Assembly: GCA_910584805.1 (NCBI GenBank)
Contig: CAJUCB010000054.1
Span: 4,226 to 14,399, forward strand
DNA from: an uncultured Oscillospiraceae bacterium
GTDB lineage: Bacteria; Bacillota; Clostridia; Oscillospirales; Oscillospiraceae
Length of the DNA: 10,174 nucleotides
Direction: 5' to 3'
In this document: piece after piece, positions 1 through 7,755 of the stretch
How positions within the stretch are numbered: position 1 is the stretch's first letter
Layout: each line of letters opens with the position of its first letter
Program-made: the position numbers and the translations under genes
Notes under the pieces: generated by a model
The model's input: only the letters and a program-made list of their open reading frames with translations
The model's database searches: none
Told to the model about the DNA's origin: nothing

Positions 1-1904
1 CCCTGTTCCGCCTGGGTATGAACGTATCCAGTACCCGGCTGATCCTGGGCAACGGCGGCTACGCCGGTGAGGTTATCAACTCCTTCGGTGAGCTAATCAC
101 CGGGGGCAACATTGTCATCGGTTTCGTAATTTTTATCATCATCGTGCTGGTGCAGTTCATCGTCATTACCAAGGGCGCGGAACGTGTCAGTGAGGTGGCG
201 GCCCGCTTCACTCTGGATGCTATGCCTGGTAAGCAGATGGCCATTGACGCTGACCTGAGCTCCGGCCTCATTGACGAGCAAGAGGCACGTACCCGCCGGG
301 CTAAGATTCAGAAGGAAGCCGACTTCTACGGTGCCATGGACGGTGCCACCAAGATCGTCAAGGGCGACGCCATCATGTCCATTATCATCACCCTCATTAA
401 CTTTGTGGGTGGTGTGCTGGTGGGTATCGTGATGAACGGCGGGGCGTTTGGGGACGTTTTGCAGACCTATACCATCGCCACCATCGGTGACGGTCTGGTG
501 TCTCAGTTGCCCTCCCTGTTGATTTCCACAGCCACCGGCATGATCGTTACCCGTTCGGTCTCCGAGGGGAGCCTCAACGCCGACGTGCTGGGGCAGTTTA
601 AGGCCCAGCCCCGGGCCATTATGGCCACAGGTATCATCCTGTTGATCCTGGCGATTATCCCCAATACCCCCACTATCCCGCTGATCATTGGTGGCCTCCT
701 GCTGACCATCGGCGGCCGGGTGATCAGTGGCCGGCTGGAAGCAGAGAAGGCGGCGGAGGTGGCAGCCATCCAAGAGGAAGCGGCTGTGCCCGACGAGATT
801 GCTGCGCCCAGCGAGAGCGATTATTACAAAGATATCAACAACGTCTATTCTCTCCTGGCTGTGGAGCCTGTGGAGATGGAGTTTGGTTACAGCCTGATCC
901 CCATGGTGGATGAAAACCATGGAGGCAAGCTTATCAACCGTATCGTTATTTTCCGCCGGCAGTATGCCCAGGATATGGGCTTTGTGTTCCCCTCTATCCG
1001 GCTTCATGACTCCTCTGCTCTGGGTACCAACCAGTATTGTATCCGGATCAAGGGGGAGGAAGTGGCCCGAGGGGAGATCTTGGTGGACTACTACCTGGCT
1101 TTGGAGCCACCCAACCCCTTGGGGGAAATCGACGGCATCGAGACCATCGAGCCTGCCTATGGCATCCCCTCCCGGTGGATTCTGCCGGAGAACAAGGAGA
1201 TGGCGGAGATCTATGGATACAACGTCATCGATCCTCTGTCCGTCATGCTGACGCACTTGGCCGAGACGGTGAAGAAACACGCCTACGAACTGCTGAACCG
1301 GGCGGAGACCATCCGCTTGGTGGAGAACCTAAAGCAGAGTTCCCCAGAACTGGTGGAGGAGGCTGTGCCAGAGGTTATCACCTATGCCAACCTGGAAAAG
1401 CTGCTGCGTAACCTCCTCCAAGAGGGTGTTCCCATTAAGGACTTGGGGACTATCCTGGAGGCTGCCGTGGATGCTGCCACCCAGGGTCGGGACATCGACA
1501 TGGTCACCGAGCATGTCCGCAGCGCCTTGGCCCGGACCATCACCCGCCGCTTCTGCGAGGACGGCCAGCTCCGGGTCATTACCCTGGATGCCGAGGTGGA
1601 GAAACGAGTCATTTCCTCCCTTACCCGCAACGAGCAGGGTGTGTATCTGGCGATGGGCCCCGACCTGATGCAAAACATCATCTCTCAGATGACGGAGCAC
1701 ATGAAAAAGTTCTCGGATTTGGCCCAGACGCCAGTGATCTTGGTCAGCCAGGTGATTCGCGGCTATTTCAGCAAGATGATTACCCAGTTCTATCCCAACG
1801 TCTATGTGTTGTCCTTCAATGAGATCACCAATAATGTGCAGATTCAAGCCTTGGGCAACATCACCGCAGAACCCGCCATGGAGCGAAAGGCGGTGGGGAC
1901 ATGA
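1..1904 (+). CDS. flhA: Flagellar type III export gate protein FlhA (5' end outside window)
   Basis: FlhA is the large inner-membrane component of the flagellar export gate; its cytoplasmic domain docks chaperone-substrate complexes. The reading frame is open to the left edge (first full codon at base 3, reading LFRLGMNVSSTRLIL, a typical FlhA N-terminal stretch), so the ATG at 18 is internal. Roughly 60-70 residues, including the first membrane segments, lie outside the window. Numbering from Met18, a hydrophobic segment at residues 31-50 is followed by the family signature at about 63-80 (RF-LDAMPGKQMAIDADL), then further membrane segments near 118-138, 150-178 and 200-236. A charged linker at about 237-265 leads to the roughly 360-residue cytoplasmic domain. 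The stop codon overlaps the start of the sigma factor gene by four bases (ATGA), indicating translational coupling. In many relatives flhF and flhG follow flhA; neither is present here. Identification is essentially certain. Confidence 0.97.
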   Translation, partial: LFRLGMNVSSTRLILGNGGYAGEVINSFGELITGGNIVIGFVIFIIIVLVQFIVITKGAERVSEVAARFTLDAMPGKQMAIDADLSSGLIDEQEARTRRAKIQKEADFYGAMDGATKIVKGDAIMSIIITLINFVGGVLVGIVMNGGAFGDVLQTYTIATIGDGLVSQLPSLLISTATGMIVTRSVSEGSLNADVLGQFKAQPRAIMATGIILLILAIIPNTPTIPLIIGGLLLTIGGRVISGRLEAEKAAEVAAIQEEAAVPDEIAAPSESDYYKDINNVYSLLAVEPVEMEFGYSLIPMVDENHGGKLINRIVIFRRQYAQDMGFVFPSIRLHDSSALGTNQYCIRIKGEEVARGEILVDYYLALEPPNPLGEIDGIETIEPAYGIPSRWILPENKEMAEIYGYNVIDPLSVMLTHLAETVKKHAYELLNRAETIRLVENLKQSSPELVEEAVPEVITYANLEKLLRNLLQEGVPIKDLGTILEAAVDAATQGRDIDMVTEHVRSALARTITRRFCEDGQLRVITLDAEVEKRVISSLTRNEQGVYLAMGPDLMQNIISQMTEHMKKFSDLAQTPVILVSQVIRGYFSKMITQFYPNVYVLSFNEITNNVQIQALGNITAEPAMERKAVGT

Positions 1905-2746
1905 GTACGGCTGCGGCGCCAGGCCGGCAATATACCGAAGAAGAGATTGAGGCTATGAGTACCCCAGACCTGCTGGCGGCCTATAAGCGCACTGGGGATG
2001 AGGCCTTGAAATGGCCCCTGGTCCTGCGCTATGAGGGCTTGATCAAAAATGCAGCGCTTCAGGTTCGTGGGGTGTACAGCAGCTTCGCCCAGGTGGATGA
2101 TATTGTCAGCGAGGGTATCCTGGCCTTGCTCAGTTCCCTTGACAAGTACGACCCGGACAAGGGCATTAAGTTTGAGACCTATGTGGCCAAACGCATCCGT
2201 GGTATGGTAATTGACCTGGCCCGGAAGCAGGACTGGCTGCCCCGGAATGTCCGGCAGCGGGCCAAGGAGTTTGACCAGGTGGTGTCCAGCCTGGCCAATG
2301 AGCTGGGGCGCTATCCAACAGACCAGGAGGTGGCGCAAAAGCTGGACATTCCCATTGAGAAATACCAGAAGGAGGCTGCCCGGGTGGCCTTGGGCAACAC
2401 CCTGTCTCTGGATGCCCTGATGGACGCCCGCGACCTGGAGGGGTACCGCTTTGAGGTTTCCTCAGAGGACCCCAGTGTCCAGCCAGAGCTGGTACTTCAG
2501 GACCAAGAGTTGCAGCAGGTGCTGGCGAAAGCCATCTCCTCTTTACAAGAAAATGAACAGATTGTTCTGTCCTTATATTATGAGAAAAACCTTCACATGA
2601 AGGAAATCGCTCAGGTGATGGGAGTCAGTGAACCGCGAATCTCCCAAATCCATTCCCGGGCCATTCAAAAGCTTCGGGAACAGATGGGCACGTATATGGA
2701 TGGCGTGCCCATGCAAAAAACCACGAAAAAGCGGAAGAAGGGATAA
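1901..2746 (+). CDS. fliA: Flagellar sigma factor FliA/SigD (sigma-28, WhiG family)
   Basis: This alternative sigma factor directs RNA polymerase to late flagellar and chemotaxis promoters. The 281 residues show sigma-70 region 2 at about 41-110 (including the VDDIVSEG-LALL and KGIKFETYVAKRIRGMVIDLAR stretches, split here for length), region 3 at about 115-180, and region 4 at about 205-262 with the helix-turn-helix LHMKEIAQVMGVSEPRISQI. It lacks region 1.1, as expected for this family. At 281 residues it is somewhat longer than the usual 240-260, owing to about 35 extra N-terminal residues and a basic C-terminal tail (TTKKRKKG). The ATG at 1901 overlaps the flhA stop and has a purine-rich GGCGGTGGGG upstream; an alternative in-frame ATG at 1955 would give a shorter protein. 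The next gene begins four bases after its stop. A matching promoter lies upstream of fliD in this window. No anti-sigma factor FlgM is visible. Confidence 0.96.
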   Translation: MSTAAAPGRQYTEEEIEAMSTPDLLAAYKRTGDEALKWPLVLRYEGLIKNAALQVRGVYSSFAQVDDIVSEGILALLSSLDKYDPDKGIKFETYVAKRIRGMVIDLARKQDWLPRNVRQRAKEFDQVVSSLANELGRYPTDQEVAQKLDIPIEKYQKEAARVALGNTLSLDALMDARDLEGYRFEVSSEDPSVQPELVLQDQELQQVLAKAISSLQENEQIVLSLYYEKNLHMKEIAQVMGVSEPRISQIHSRAIQKLREQMGTYMDGVPMQKTTKKRKKG

Positions 2747-2750
2747 GAAG

Positions 2751-3497
2751 ATGTATAAGGGGTTTTATAACCTTACCTCCAGTATGCTGACCCATCAGCG
2801 CAACCTGGATGTGGTGGGCAATAACCTGGTGAATATCTCTACCGCAGGCTTTAAGCAGAGCCGCTATACTGCGACCACCTTCGACGATGTGATTTACAAC
2901 AAGGTGGGCAACCGGCAGAAGATCTACCAAGAGATCGGGCGACAGAGCTATATCCGGGCCAACAGCGAGATTTATGTCAGCCATGACCAGGGTATCCCGG
3001 AGCCCACAGAGATTCCCTTGGACTTTTGTATCGTAGGGGAGGGCTTCTTCGCTGTCCAAGGGGACAACGGTGTGGTCTATACCCGCGCAGGGAGCTTTAC
3101 CCTGGATGAGGAGGGCTTCCTCTGCTTCCCTGGGCTGGGACGGGTGCTGGACCCTCAGGGTCAGACCATCCAGTTGGGTACGGATAAAATCTATGCCGAC
3201 GACAGGGGAAACATCTATACCACGGATCATCAGCAGCTGGGCCAATTGGGTGTCTATGTCTTTGAGGACCCCCAGCAGCTAGAGTTCAATGATCAAGGCG
3301 TGTTTACCGGAGCTGGGGCCGTTGCAGACCCCAACGCCCAGGTCCTATGGAAGTACCTGGAGCGTTCCAACACAGACATGATCCAGCAGATGACCGAAAT
3401 GCTCACCTGCCAGCGGGCACTCCAAAGTGCTGCCCAGGTCTCAAAGATGTATGATGAGCTGATGACCAAGGCTACCACCGACGTGGGCCGCATGTAA
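2751..3497 (+). CDS. flgF: Flagellar basal-body rod protein, FlgF/FlhO-like
   Basis: A secreted rod-type structural protein of 248 residues, expected to form part of the distal/proximal rod between export gate and hook. The N-terminal rod signature is clear at residues 8-38 (LTSSMLTHQRNLDVVGNNL followed by VNISTAGFKQSR). The central FlgE/F/G-like region holds GEGFFAVQGDNGVVYTRAGS at about 97-115, and the C-terminal helix includes MTEMLTCQRALQSAAQVSK at about 214-232. There is no cleavable signal peptide, as expected for a type III flagellar export substrate. The ATG at 2751 is chosen because the protein then begins at the conserved rod motif; an in-frame ATG at 2628 would lie deep inside fliA and add unrelated sequence. 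The gene starts four bases after fliA, with a GAAGAAGGGA ribosome binding site inside the fliA end. Naming FlgF versus FlhO or 'FlgG1' is by position as the first of two paralogues. Confidence 0.9.
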   Translation: MYKGFYNLTSSMLTHQRNLDVVGNNLVNISTAGFKQSRYTATTFDDVIYNKVGNRQKIYQEIGRQSYIRANSEIYVSHDQGIPEPTEIPLDFCIVGEGFFAVQGDNGVVYTRAGSFTLDEEGFLCFPGLGRVLDPQGQTIQLGTDKIYADDRGNIYTTDHQQLGQLGVYVFEDPQQLEFNDQGVFTGAGAVADPNAQVLWKYLERSNTDMIQQMTEMLTCQRALQSAAQVSKMYDELMTKATTDVGRM

Positions 3498-3512
3498 GAG
3501 AGGTGACAGAAG

Positions 3513-4256
3513 ATGAATCAATCCTTCTATATTGGCGCGGTAGGTGCCCAGCAGCAGCTAAAGCGCTTGAACGTCCATGCGGACAACATCGCCAACGTCA
3601 ACACCACTGGCTTCAAGGCCAACCGGGCTGACTTCTCCGCCCTGATTTACCAAGACCGACAGGGTGTGGAGGAAGAGTTGCCCATGGGTGTGGGCACCAA
3701 GCTGCTGATGACTGCTACCGACTTTTCCTCTGGTGGCGTGGCCGACACCGGCCGCTCCTTGGACTATATGATCGAAGGGGAGGGCTTCTTTGCCCTGGTG
3801 GATCTCGCCACCGGAGAGGTTAGCTATACTCGCAACGGCGCGTTCTATATGGCGGAGCATCTCCAACCCAGCGAAGAGCTGGACGAAAATGGGGAACCTA
3901 TCATGGAGTCAGTTTACTGCCTGTCTGACGGCAAGGGGCGCTTTGTCCTCAGCCAGATGGGCGGATTGATCGAAGTGGAGGATGCCACTGAGATGCTGCC
4001 CATCGGTATCTTTGACTACAGCAACTACAATGGTATGACGCAGATCGACGGTACACGCTACCTGCCCGTGGATAAAAACGGCGGCCTTTGGTTTGGCACC
4101 GGGAAACTGGTTCAGGGTGTGTTGGAGATGTCCAATGCGGACCTGGCCGACGAGATTACCAAGGTGATTGAGTCCCAGCGGGCCTACGGCATGGCACTGA
4201 AAATGGTGCAGACCTCTGACGAGATTGAGACCACCATCAACGGTTTGCGGAATTGA
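3513..4256 (+). CDS. flgG: Flagellar distal rod protein FlgG (FlhP-like)
   Basis: The second rod-type paralogue, 247 residues. The N-terminal rod motif lies at about 11-39 (QQQLKRLNVHADNIANVNTT then GFKANRADF). The central part includes GEGFFALVDLATGEVSYTRNG at about 89-109, and the C-terminal domain at about 200-247 reads LVQGVLEMSNADLADEIT, followed by ESQRAYGMALKMVQTSDE. The MSNADL-E and QRAY-M signatures are typical of the FlgG/FlgE C-terminus. The length is slightly below the usual 260 or so for FlgG and matches Bacillus FlhP-type proteins better, so FlgG versus FlhP is a matter of nomenclature. It starts 15 bases after the previous gene with an AGAGGTGA ribosome binding site. The tandem arrangement immediately after the sigma factor is also seen in other clostridial flagellar clusters. 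Confidence 0.9.
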   Translation: MNQSFYIGAVGAQQQLKRLNVHADNIANVNTTGFKANRADFSALIYQDRQGVEEELPMGVGTKLLMTATDFSSGGVADTGRSLDYMIEGEGFFALVDLATGEVSYTRNGAFYMAEHLQPSEELDENGEPIMESVYCLSDGKGRFVLSQMGGLIEVEDATEMLPIGIFDYSNYNGMTQIDGTRYLPVDKNGGLWFGTGKLVQGVLEMSNADLADEITKVIESQRAYGMALKMVQTSDEIETTINGLRN

Positions 4257-4274
4257 TTGGGGGGATAGGAAAAC

Positions 4275-4901
4275 ATGGCGATTAAAAGTTACGATGAGCT
4301 TAACTCCCTGGAATTGGATACACTGCGGGAGATTGGCAGTATGGGCACTGGAAACGCTGCCACCGCCCTGTCCCAAATGCTTCACAGGGAGGTGCGCATC
4401 ACTCTGCCGGAGGTGCGCATCATGGGCTACAACGAGGCCATTGAGTGGATTGGTGGCCCGGAGGAGATCACTGCTGGCGTTTTGGTGAAGCTGAGTGGGC
4501 AGATCAATGGGATTATGCTCTCAGTACAGCAGTTAGAATTTGTCAACCTGGTGCTGGATAGTGCCCTCAAAAAGAAGATTAAGGACTATAGTGAACTGAA
4601 GGAATTGGAGAGTTCCGCCCTTGTGGAAGTGGGCAACATCATGATCTCCACCTTTATCAACGCCCTAAGCGGCCTGGCCGGCATGGACGTGAAGCTGACA
4701 GTACCTGCCTTTACCGTTGATATGCAAGGGGCCATCCTGGCCGTGCCAATGGCGGAATATGGTGGGCAGTCAGACTACATTATGACAATCGGAGGTAACT
4801 TTGTCTGCGATAATAAGCAGGTTCCCTGCCGCCTGCTCATGTCGCCTGACCTCCGATCTCTAAATGCTCTGTTTCGGAAGCTGGGCGTAAACGATGAGTG
4901 A
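4275..4901 (+). CDS. cheC: CheY-P phosphatase CheC
   Basis: CheC dephosphorylates CheY-P and, in Bacillus-type chemotaxis, binds CheD in an adaptation feedback loop. The 208 residues contain the expected two-fold CheC repeat. The second phosphatase motif is intact (ESSALVEVGN at 112-121, with Glu118 and Asn121). The first has Glu19 but reads LREIGSMGTGNAA, with Ser22 where the ExxN motif has Asn, so one of the two active sites appears altered. Length matches typical CheC (about 205-210) and exceeds CheX. The gene follows flgG by 18 bases, with a GGGGGGATAGGA ribosome binding site. Its end overlaps cheD by eight bases, consistent with coupled production of the two partners. Identification is firm; the activity of the first site is uncertain. 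Confidence 0.95.
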   Translation: MAIKSYDELNSLELDTLREIGSMGTGNAATALSQMLHREVRITLPEVRIMGYNEAIEWIGGPEEITAGVLVKLSGQINGIMLSVQQLEFVNLVLDSALKKKIKDYSELKELESSALVEVGNIMISTFINALSGLAGMDVKLTVPAFTVDMQGAILAVPMAEYGGQSDYIMTIGGNFVCDNKQVPCRLLMSPDLRSLNALFRKLGVNDE

Positions 4902-5373
4902 AAAACGGATCATTGGCATTGCGGATATGAAATTGGCCAAGGTGGAGGGGATGTTGGTCACCTACGCCTTGGGTTCCTGCATTGGTATTTGCCTGCATGA
5001 CCCAGCGATAAAGCTGGGTGCGCTGGTGCATATCATGCTGCCGTTGAACATGGAGACAGGGCGAAAGAATCCCATGAAGTATGCTGATACCGGAATCAAA
5101 GAGACGTTAAGACAAATGGAAGCTATGGGCGCCCGCCGGGACCGGATCACCGCCAAGATCGCCGGGGGAGCAAAGATGTTTGAAGAGAGCGGCGGGGCGC
5201 TGGGCAATATTGGCCAGCGCAACATTGAAAGTGTCCACTTGAACTTGAAAAAAGAAGGCATACGCCTCTTAAAAGAGGATGTGGGCGGGTCAGTGGCCCG
5301 CACCTTGCTCTTTGATGTGAGCAGTGGGCTTTGCTGTGTACGCTGTTATGGGCGTCCAGAGTTGATTATTTAA
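4894..5373 (+). CDS. cheD: Chemoreceptor glutamine deamidase CheD
   Basis: CheD deamidates specific glutamines on methyl-accepting chemotaxis proteins and is regulated by CheC. The 159 residues match the family length. The catalytic residues known from the Thermotoga enzyme have clear counterparts: Thr23 and Cys29 in LVTYALGSCIGICLHD, and His46 in GALVHIMLP. Further family features are the KYADTGI stretch at 62-68, IAGGAKMF (about 89-96) and IGQRNIESV (about 105-113). The gene starts inside the end of cheC (eight-base overlap), so the binding partners are likely made in a fixed ratio. No methyl-accepting receptor is encoded in the window, so the substrates lie elsewhere in the genome. Confidence 0.96.
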   Translation: MSEKRIIGIADMKLAKVEGMLVTYALGSCIGICLHDPAIKLGALVHIMLPLNMETGRKNPMKYADTGIKETLRQMEAMGARRDRITAKIAGGAKMFEESGGALGNIGQRNIESVHLNLKKEGIRLLKEDVGGSVARTLLFDVSSGLCCVRCYGRPELII

Positions 5374-5401
5374 CAGTGTAAATTGAAGGGAGTGCTTGGA
5401 A

Positions 5402-6334
5402 ATGCGGGAAGATAATAAACAAGGGATCCTGCTGGAATCGGGGACCAACGAGATTGAAGTTATGGAGTTTACCATCAACGGGAACCTCTATGGCATCAAC
5501 GTGGCCAAGGTGAAAGAGATCCTGATGTCCTCGCCGGTGAAGCCCATGCCCCATGCCCACCCGGCTGTGGAGGGGATTTTTAAGCCCCGTGATATTGTGC
5601 TGACAGTGGTGGACCTTCCGCGCTATCTCCTCCAGGCTCCCTGCGATAAGGGCGAGAAGGATTTGTTCATCCTTACAAACTTCAACCGGATGAACATTGC
5701 TTTCCGCGTCCACACGGTGGTGGGCATCAGCCGGATCTCCTGGCAGGATATCCAAAAGCCAGATAAGACCATCTCTAGCGGAGAGGAAGGGGTTGCCACA
5801 GGGATTGCCCAGTGCGGGGAGGACCTGGTGACCATCCTGGACTTTGAAAAGATCGTGGCGGAGATCGCCCCGGAAACCACCATTCAGATGTCAGAGATCG
5901 AGCGCCTTGGCCACCGGGAACGCCGAGAGGCACCCATCATGGTGGCGGAGGACTCCATCCTCCTGGGCCGGATGATTGTGGAAGCCTTGCACAAGTCTGG
6001 CTACGTGAACGTAACCATGTGTATGGATGGCTTGGAGCTTTGGAACCGTTTGCAGGAGTACCGCGACGCGGAAAACCTGCGGGAAAAGGTGGCCTTGGTC
6101 ATCACCGACATTGAGATGCCCCAGATGGATGGCCATCGCTTGACTAAGATGATCAAGGATGATCCCAAGTTCCAATCCATCCCTGTGGTCATTTTCTCCT
6201 CCCTGATTACCGAGGAGATGCGCCGTAAGGGGAAAGAGCTGGGCGCGAACGAGCAGATGAGCAAGCCGGAAATCGGACGTCTGGTGGAAGTGTTGGACCA
6301 CCTGCTGATACGGCAGGAAAAGCAACAGGGTTAA
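5402..6334 (+). CDS. cheV: Chemotaxis coupling protein CheV (CheW domain plus receiver)
   Basis: CheV couples chemoreceptors to the CheA kinase and has a phosphorylatable receiver that tunes coupling. The 310 residues show a CheW-like domain at about 12-158 (IEVMEFTINGNLYGINVAKV; VEGIFKPRDIVLTVVDLPRY; LVTILDFEKI) and a C-terminal response-regulator receiver at about 176-305. Receiver residues are all visible: acidic pair Glu183/Asp184 (VAEDS), phospho-acceptor Asp236 (ITDIEMPQMDG), Ser266 in the Thr/Ser position, and Lys288 (MSKPE). I chose the ATG at 5402, nine bases downstream of AAGGGAG at 5386-5392. An in-frame TTG at 5396 is also possible but sits only three bases from that site. It follows cheD by 28 bases. 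No separate CheW or CheA is seen in the window. Confidence 0.95.
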   Translation: MREDNKQGILLESGTNEIEVMEFTINGNLYGINVAKVKEILMSSPVKPMPHAHPAVEGIFKPRDIVLTVVDLPRYLLQAPCDKGEKDLFILTNFNRMNIAFRVHTVVGISRISWQDIQKPDKTISSGEEGVATGIAQCGEDLVTILDFEKIVAEIAPETTIQMSEIERLGHRERREAPIMVAEDSILLGRMIVEALHKSGYVNVTMCMDGLELWNRLQEYRDAENLREKVALVITDIEMPQMDGHRLTKMIKDDPKFQSIPVVIFSSLITEEMRRKGKELGANEQMSKPEIGRLVEVLDHLLIRQEKQQG

Positions 6335-6350
6335 GGAATAGGAGGCAGTT

Positions 6351-7685
6351 ATGAGCGGCAAATATATTGTGCGGCAGCCCATTAAGGATGCTGCTGGGAA
6401 TATTATTGGGAATGAAATTCTATACCATGGCGCGAATTTGGCCTTCAACAGCGATAGCTCCACGTCTAGTGAAGAATTTGCCGCTGCTAATACCATTTAC
6501 AATTTCCTAACCCAGAGCAGCAAAAAGACGTTCAAGGGTACGCTGAACTTCATGACCTTCACCACCATGTTGTTGATGAAAAAGACCCCACGGCTCTTCG
6601 ACAGGAACGACTTGGTGATCCAGATCGACGACAGCGTGATTATCCATCCCCTGTCTATGCATTTGGTTCAGCAGTATGTCCGGGAGGGCTACCGGGTGGC
6701 GGTGAATGACTTCCAGTTTGCGCCCCGTTACCTGTCCCTGTTGGATGATATCCATTACATCAAGGTCAACGGCAAGGGCGCTGGGGACATCACCGTGCGC
6801 AACGCAGTGGAGATTGCCCACAGCATGAACATCAAGTGTATTGTCACAGGTATTGACAGTGCGGAGCTCCACCAGCGCATGGTGAACCTGGGGGCGGATG
6901 CCCTGGAAGGGCCTTATGTGGCAGAGAGCTTGACCACAGCATCCCACAACAGCTCCTACCTTCAGAGCAACTTCTTCCAGCTGATGGTGGCCGTCACCCG
7001 GGATGAGCCCAACGTGGAGGAGATCGAGCAGATGATCGGCGCGGACGCGGGTCTGTCTTATGGCCTGCTGAAGATGGTGAACTCTGCCTATTTTGCCCTG
7101 CGCCACCGGGCAACCACCATCCGTCAGGCAGTGATGACCTTGGGCCTGGGCCAATTAAAGCAGTGGATTTATCTGCTCAGTGCTAGCAACGCAGAGAACG
7201 AGACCGACGACACCTCGGAGGAGTTCTTGAAGCGTTCCTTCATGCGGGCAAATTTCTGTAGTGAGTTGATGAATCACGCCAAGAACATGCCCATTTCCAA
7301 GTCGGAAGCGTACCTGATGGGGATGTTCTCCACCTTGAACTACCTCATTGACGCTCCCATGGAGGAGATTTTGGCCGAGGTGCCGGTGGCTGACGAGATC
7401 AAGGCGGCGTTGCTGAACCGTGAGGGCCGTTGTGGTATGCTCTATGAGCTGGTATTGAGCTATGAGTCTGCAAACTGGGAGCGGATTACCGAGCTGGCGG
7501 AAGCGCTGGGTATCGCAGATAATATCTTGACCAGCGTGTATTTTATCTGTACGGAGAATGTCAGTACTCTTTGGGAACAATTGACCAACCCATACCAGGA
7601 TGCAGTGGACGATGCTGCACCAGAGGGAGAAGAAGGCGGCGCTGCGCCTAGCGTGGCTGCGCCTGCGGAAGCTCCGGCAGAATGA
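6351..7685 (+). CDS. Degenerate EAL plus HDOD domain protein (YuxH/CdgJ-like)
   Basis: A 444-residue cytoplasmic signalling-type protein and the last gene of the operon. Residues 1-195 resemble an EAL (cyclic-di-GMP phosphodiesterase) fold: IVRQPIKDAAGNIIGNEILY at the start, VNDFQFAPRYLSLL at 118-131, IKVNGK at 137-142, and LGADALEGPYVAESL at the end. Catalytic motifs are eroded (EAL is EIL, the DDFG-type pair is NDFQ, no clear EVE-type glutamates), so hydrolysis is unlikely. Residues about 200-405 form an HDOD domain (FFQLMVAVTRDEPNVEEI; LSYGLLKMVNSAYFA; IRQAVMTLGLGQLKQWIYLL). The last 30 or so residues are a low-complexity Ala/Pro/Glu tail. Proteins of this architecture are known in motility and biofilm regulation (for example Vibrio CdgJ), but the molecular role is not settled. 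A near-perfect AGGAGG at 6340-6345 precedes the ATG by five bases. The architecture is confident; the function is inferred from family and context. Confidence 0.85.
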   Translation: MSGKYIVRQPIKDAAGNIIGNEILYHGANLAFNSDSSTSSEEFAAANTIYNFLTQSSKKTFKGTLNFMTFTTMLLMKKTPRLFDRNDLVIQIDDSVIIHPLSMHLVQQYVREGYRVAVNDFQFAPRYLSLLDDIHYIKVNGKGAGDITVRNAVEIAHSMNIKCIVTGIDSAELHQRMVNLGADALEGPYVAESLTTASHNSSYLQSNFFQLMVAVTRDEPNVEEIEQMIGADAGLSYGLLKMVNSAYFALRHRATTIRQAVMTLGLGQLKQWIYLLSASNAENETDDTSEEFLKRSFMRANFCSELMNHAKNMPISKSEAYLMGMFSTLNYLIDAPMEEILAEVPVADEIKAALLNREGRCGMLYELVLSYESANWERITELAEALGIADNILTSVYFICTENVSTLWEQLTNPYQDAVDDAAPEGEEGGAAPSVAAPAEAPAE

Positions 7686-7701
7686 GCAATCATTGGATTA
7701 G

Positions 7702-7740
7702 AAAAAACCTGGCAGATGCATGGCATCTGCCAGGTTTTTT
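7702..7740. terminator. Bidirectional rho-independent terminator between convergent units
   Basis: Six A, then a perfect 12-base arm (CCTGGCAGATGC), a three-base ATG loop, the complementary arm, and six T. The whole element is self-complementary over 18 base pairs, so it gives a stem followed by a U tract on either strand. It lies 16 bases after the stop of the EAL-HDOD gene and 15 bases beyond the stop of the convergent ComFB-like gene. It can therefore end both transcripts. Confidence 0.93.
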
Positions 7741-7755
7741 GTGGAGAGTTAGCAG

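Noticed and set aside
93..1280. A long minus-strand open frame opposite flhA
   Set aside because: It is the antisense shadow of a highly conserved gene, rich in His/Gln/Asp as expected for reverse frames of GC-rich coding DNA, with no recognisable domain.
1..1904. FlhA as a truncated or broken gene
   Set aside because: The missing N-terminus is a window-edge effect; the frame is open to base 1 and the residues before Met18 match FlhA.
2628..2750. N-terminal extension of the flgF-like gene into fliA
   Set aside because: The extra 41 residues are an out-of-frame reading of the fliA region 4 coding sequence; the conserved rod motif begins right after the ATG at 2751.
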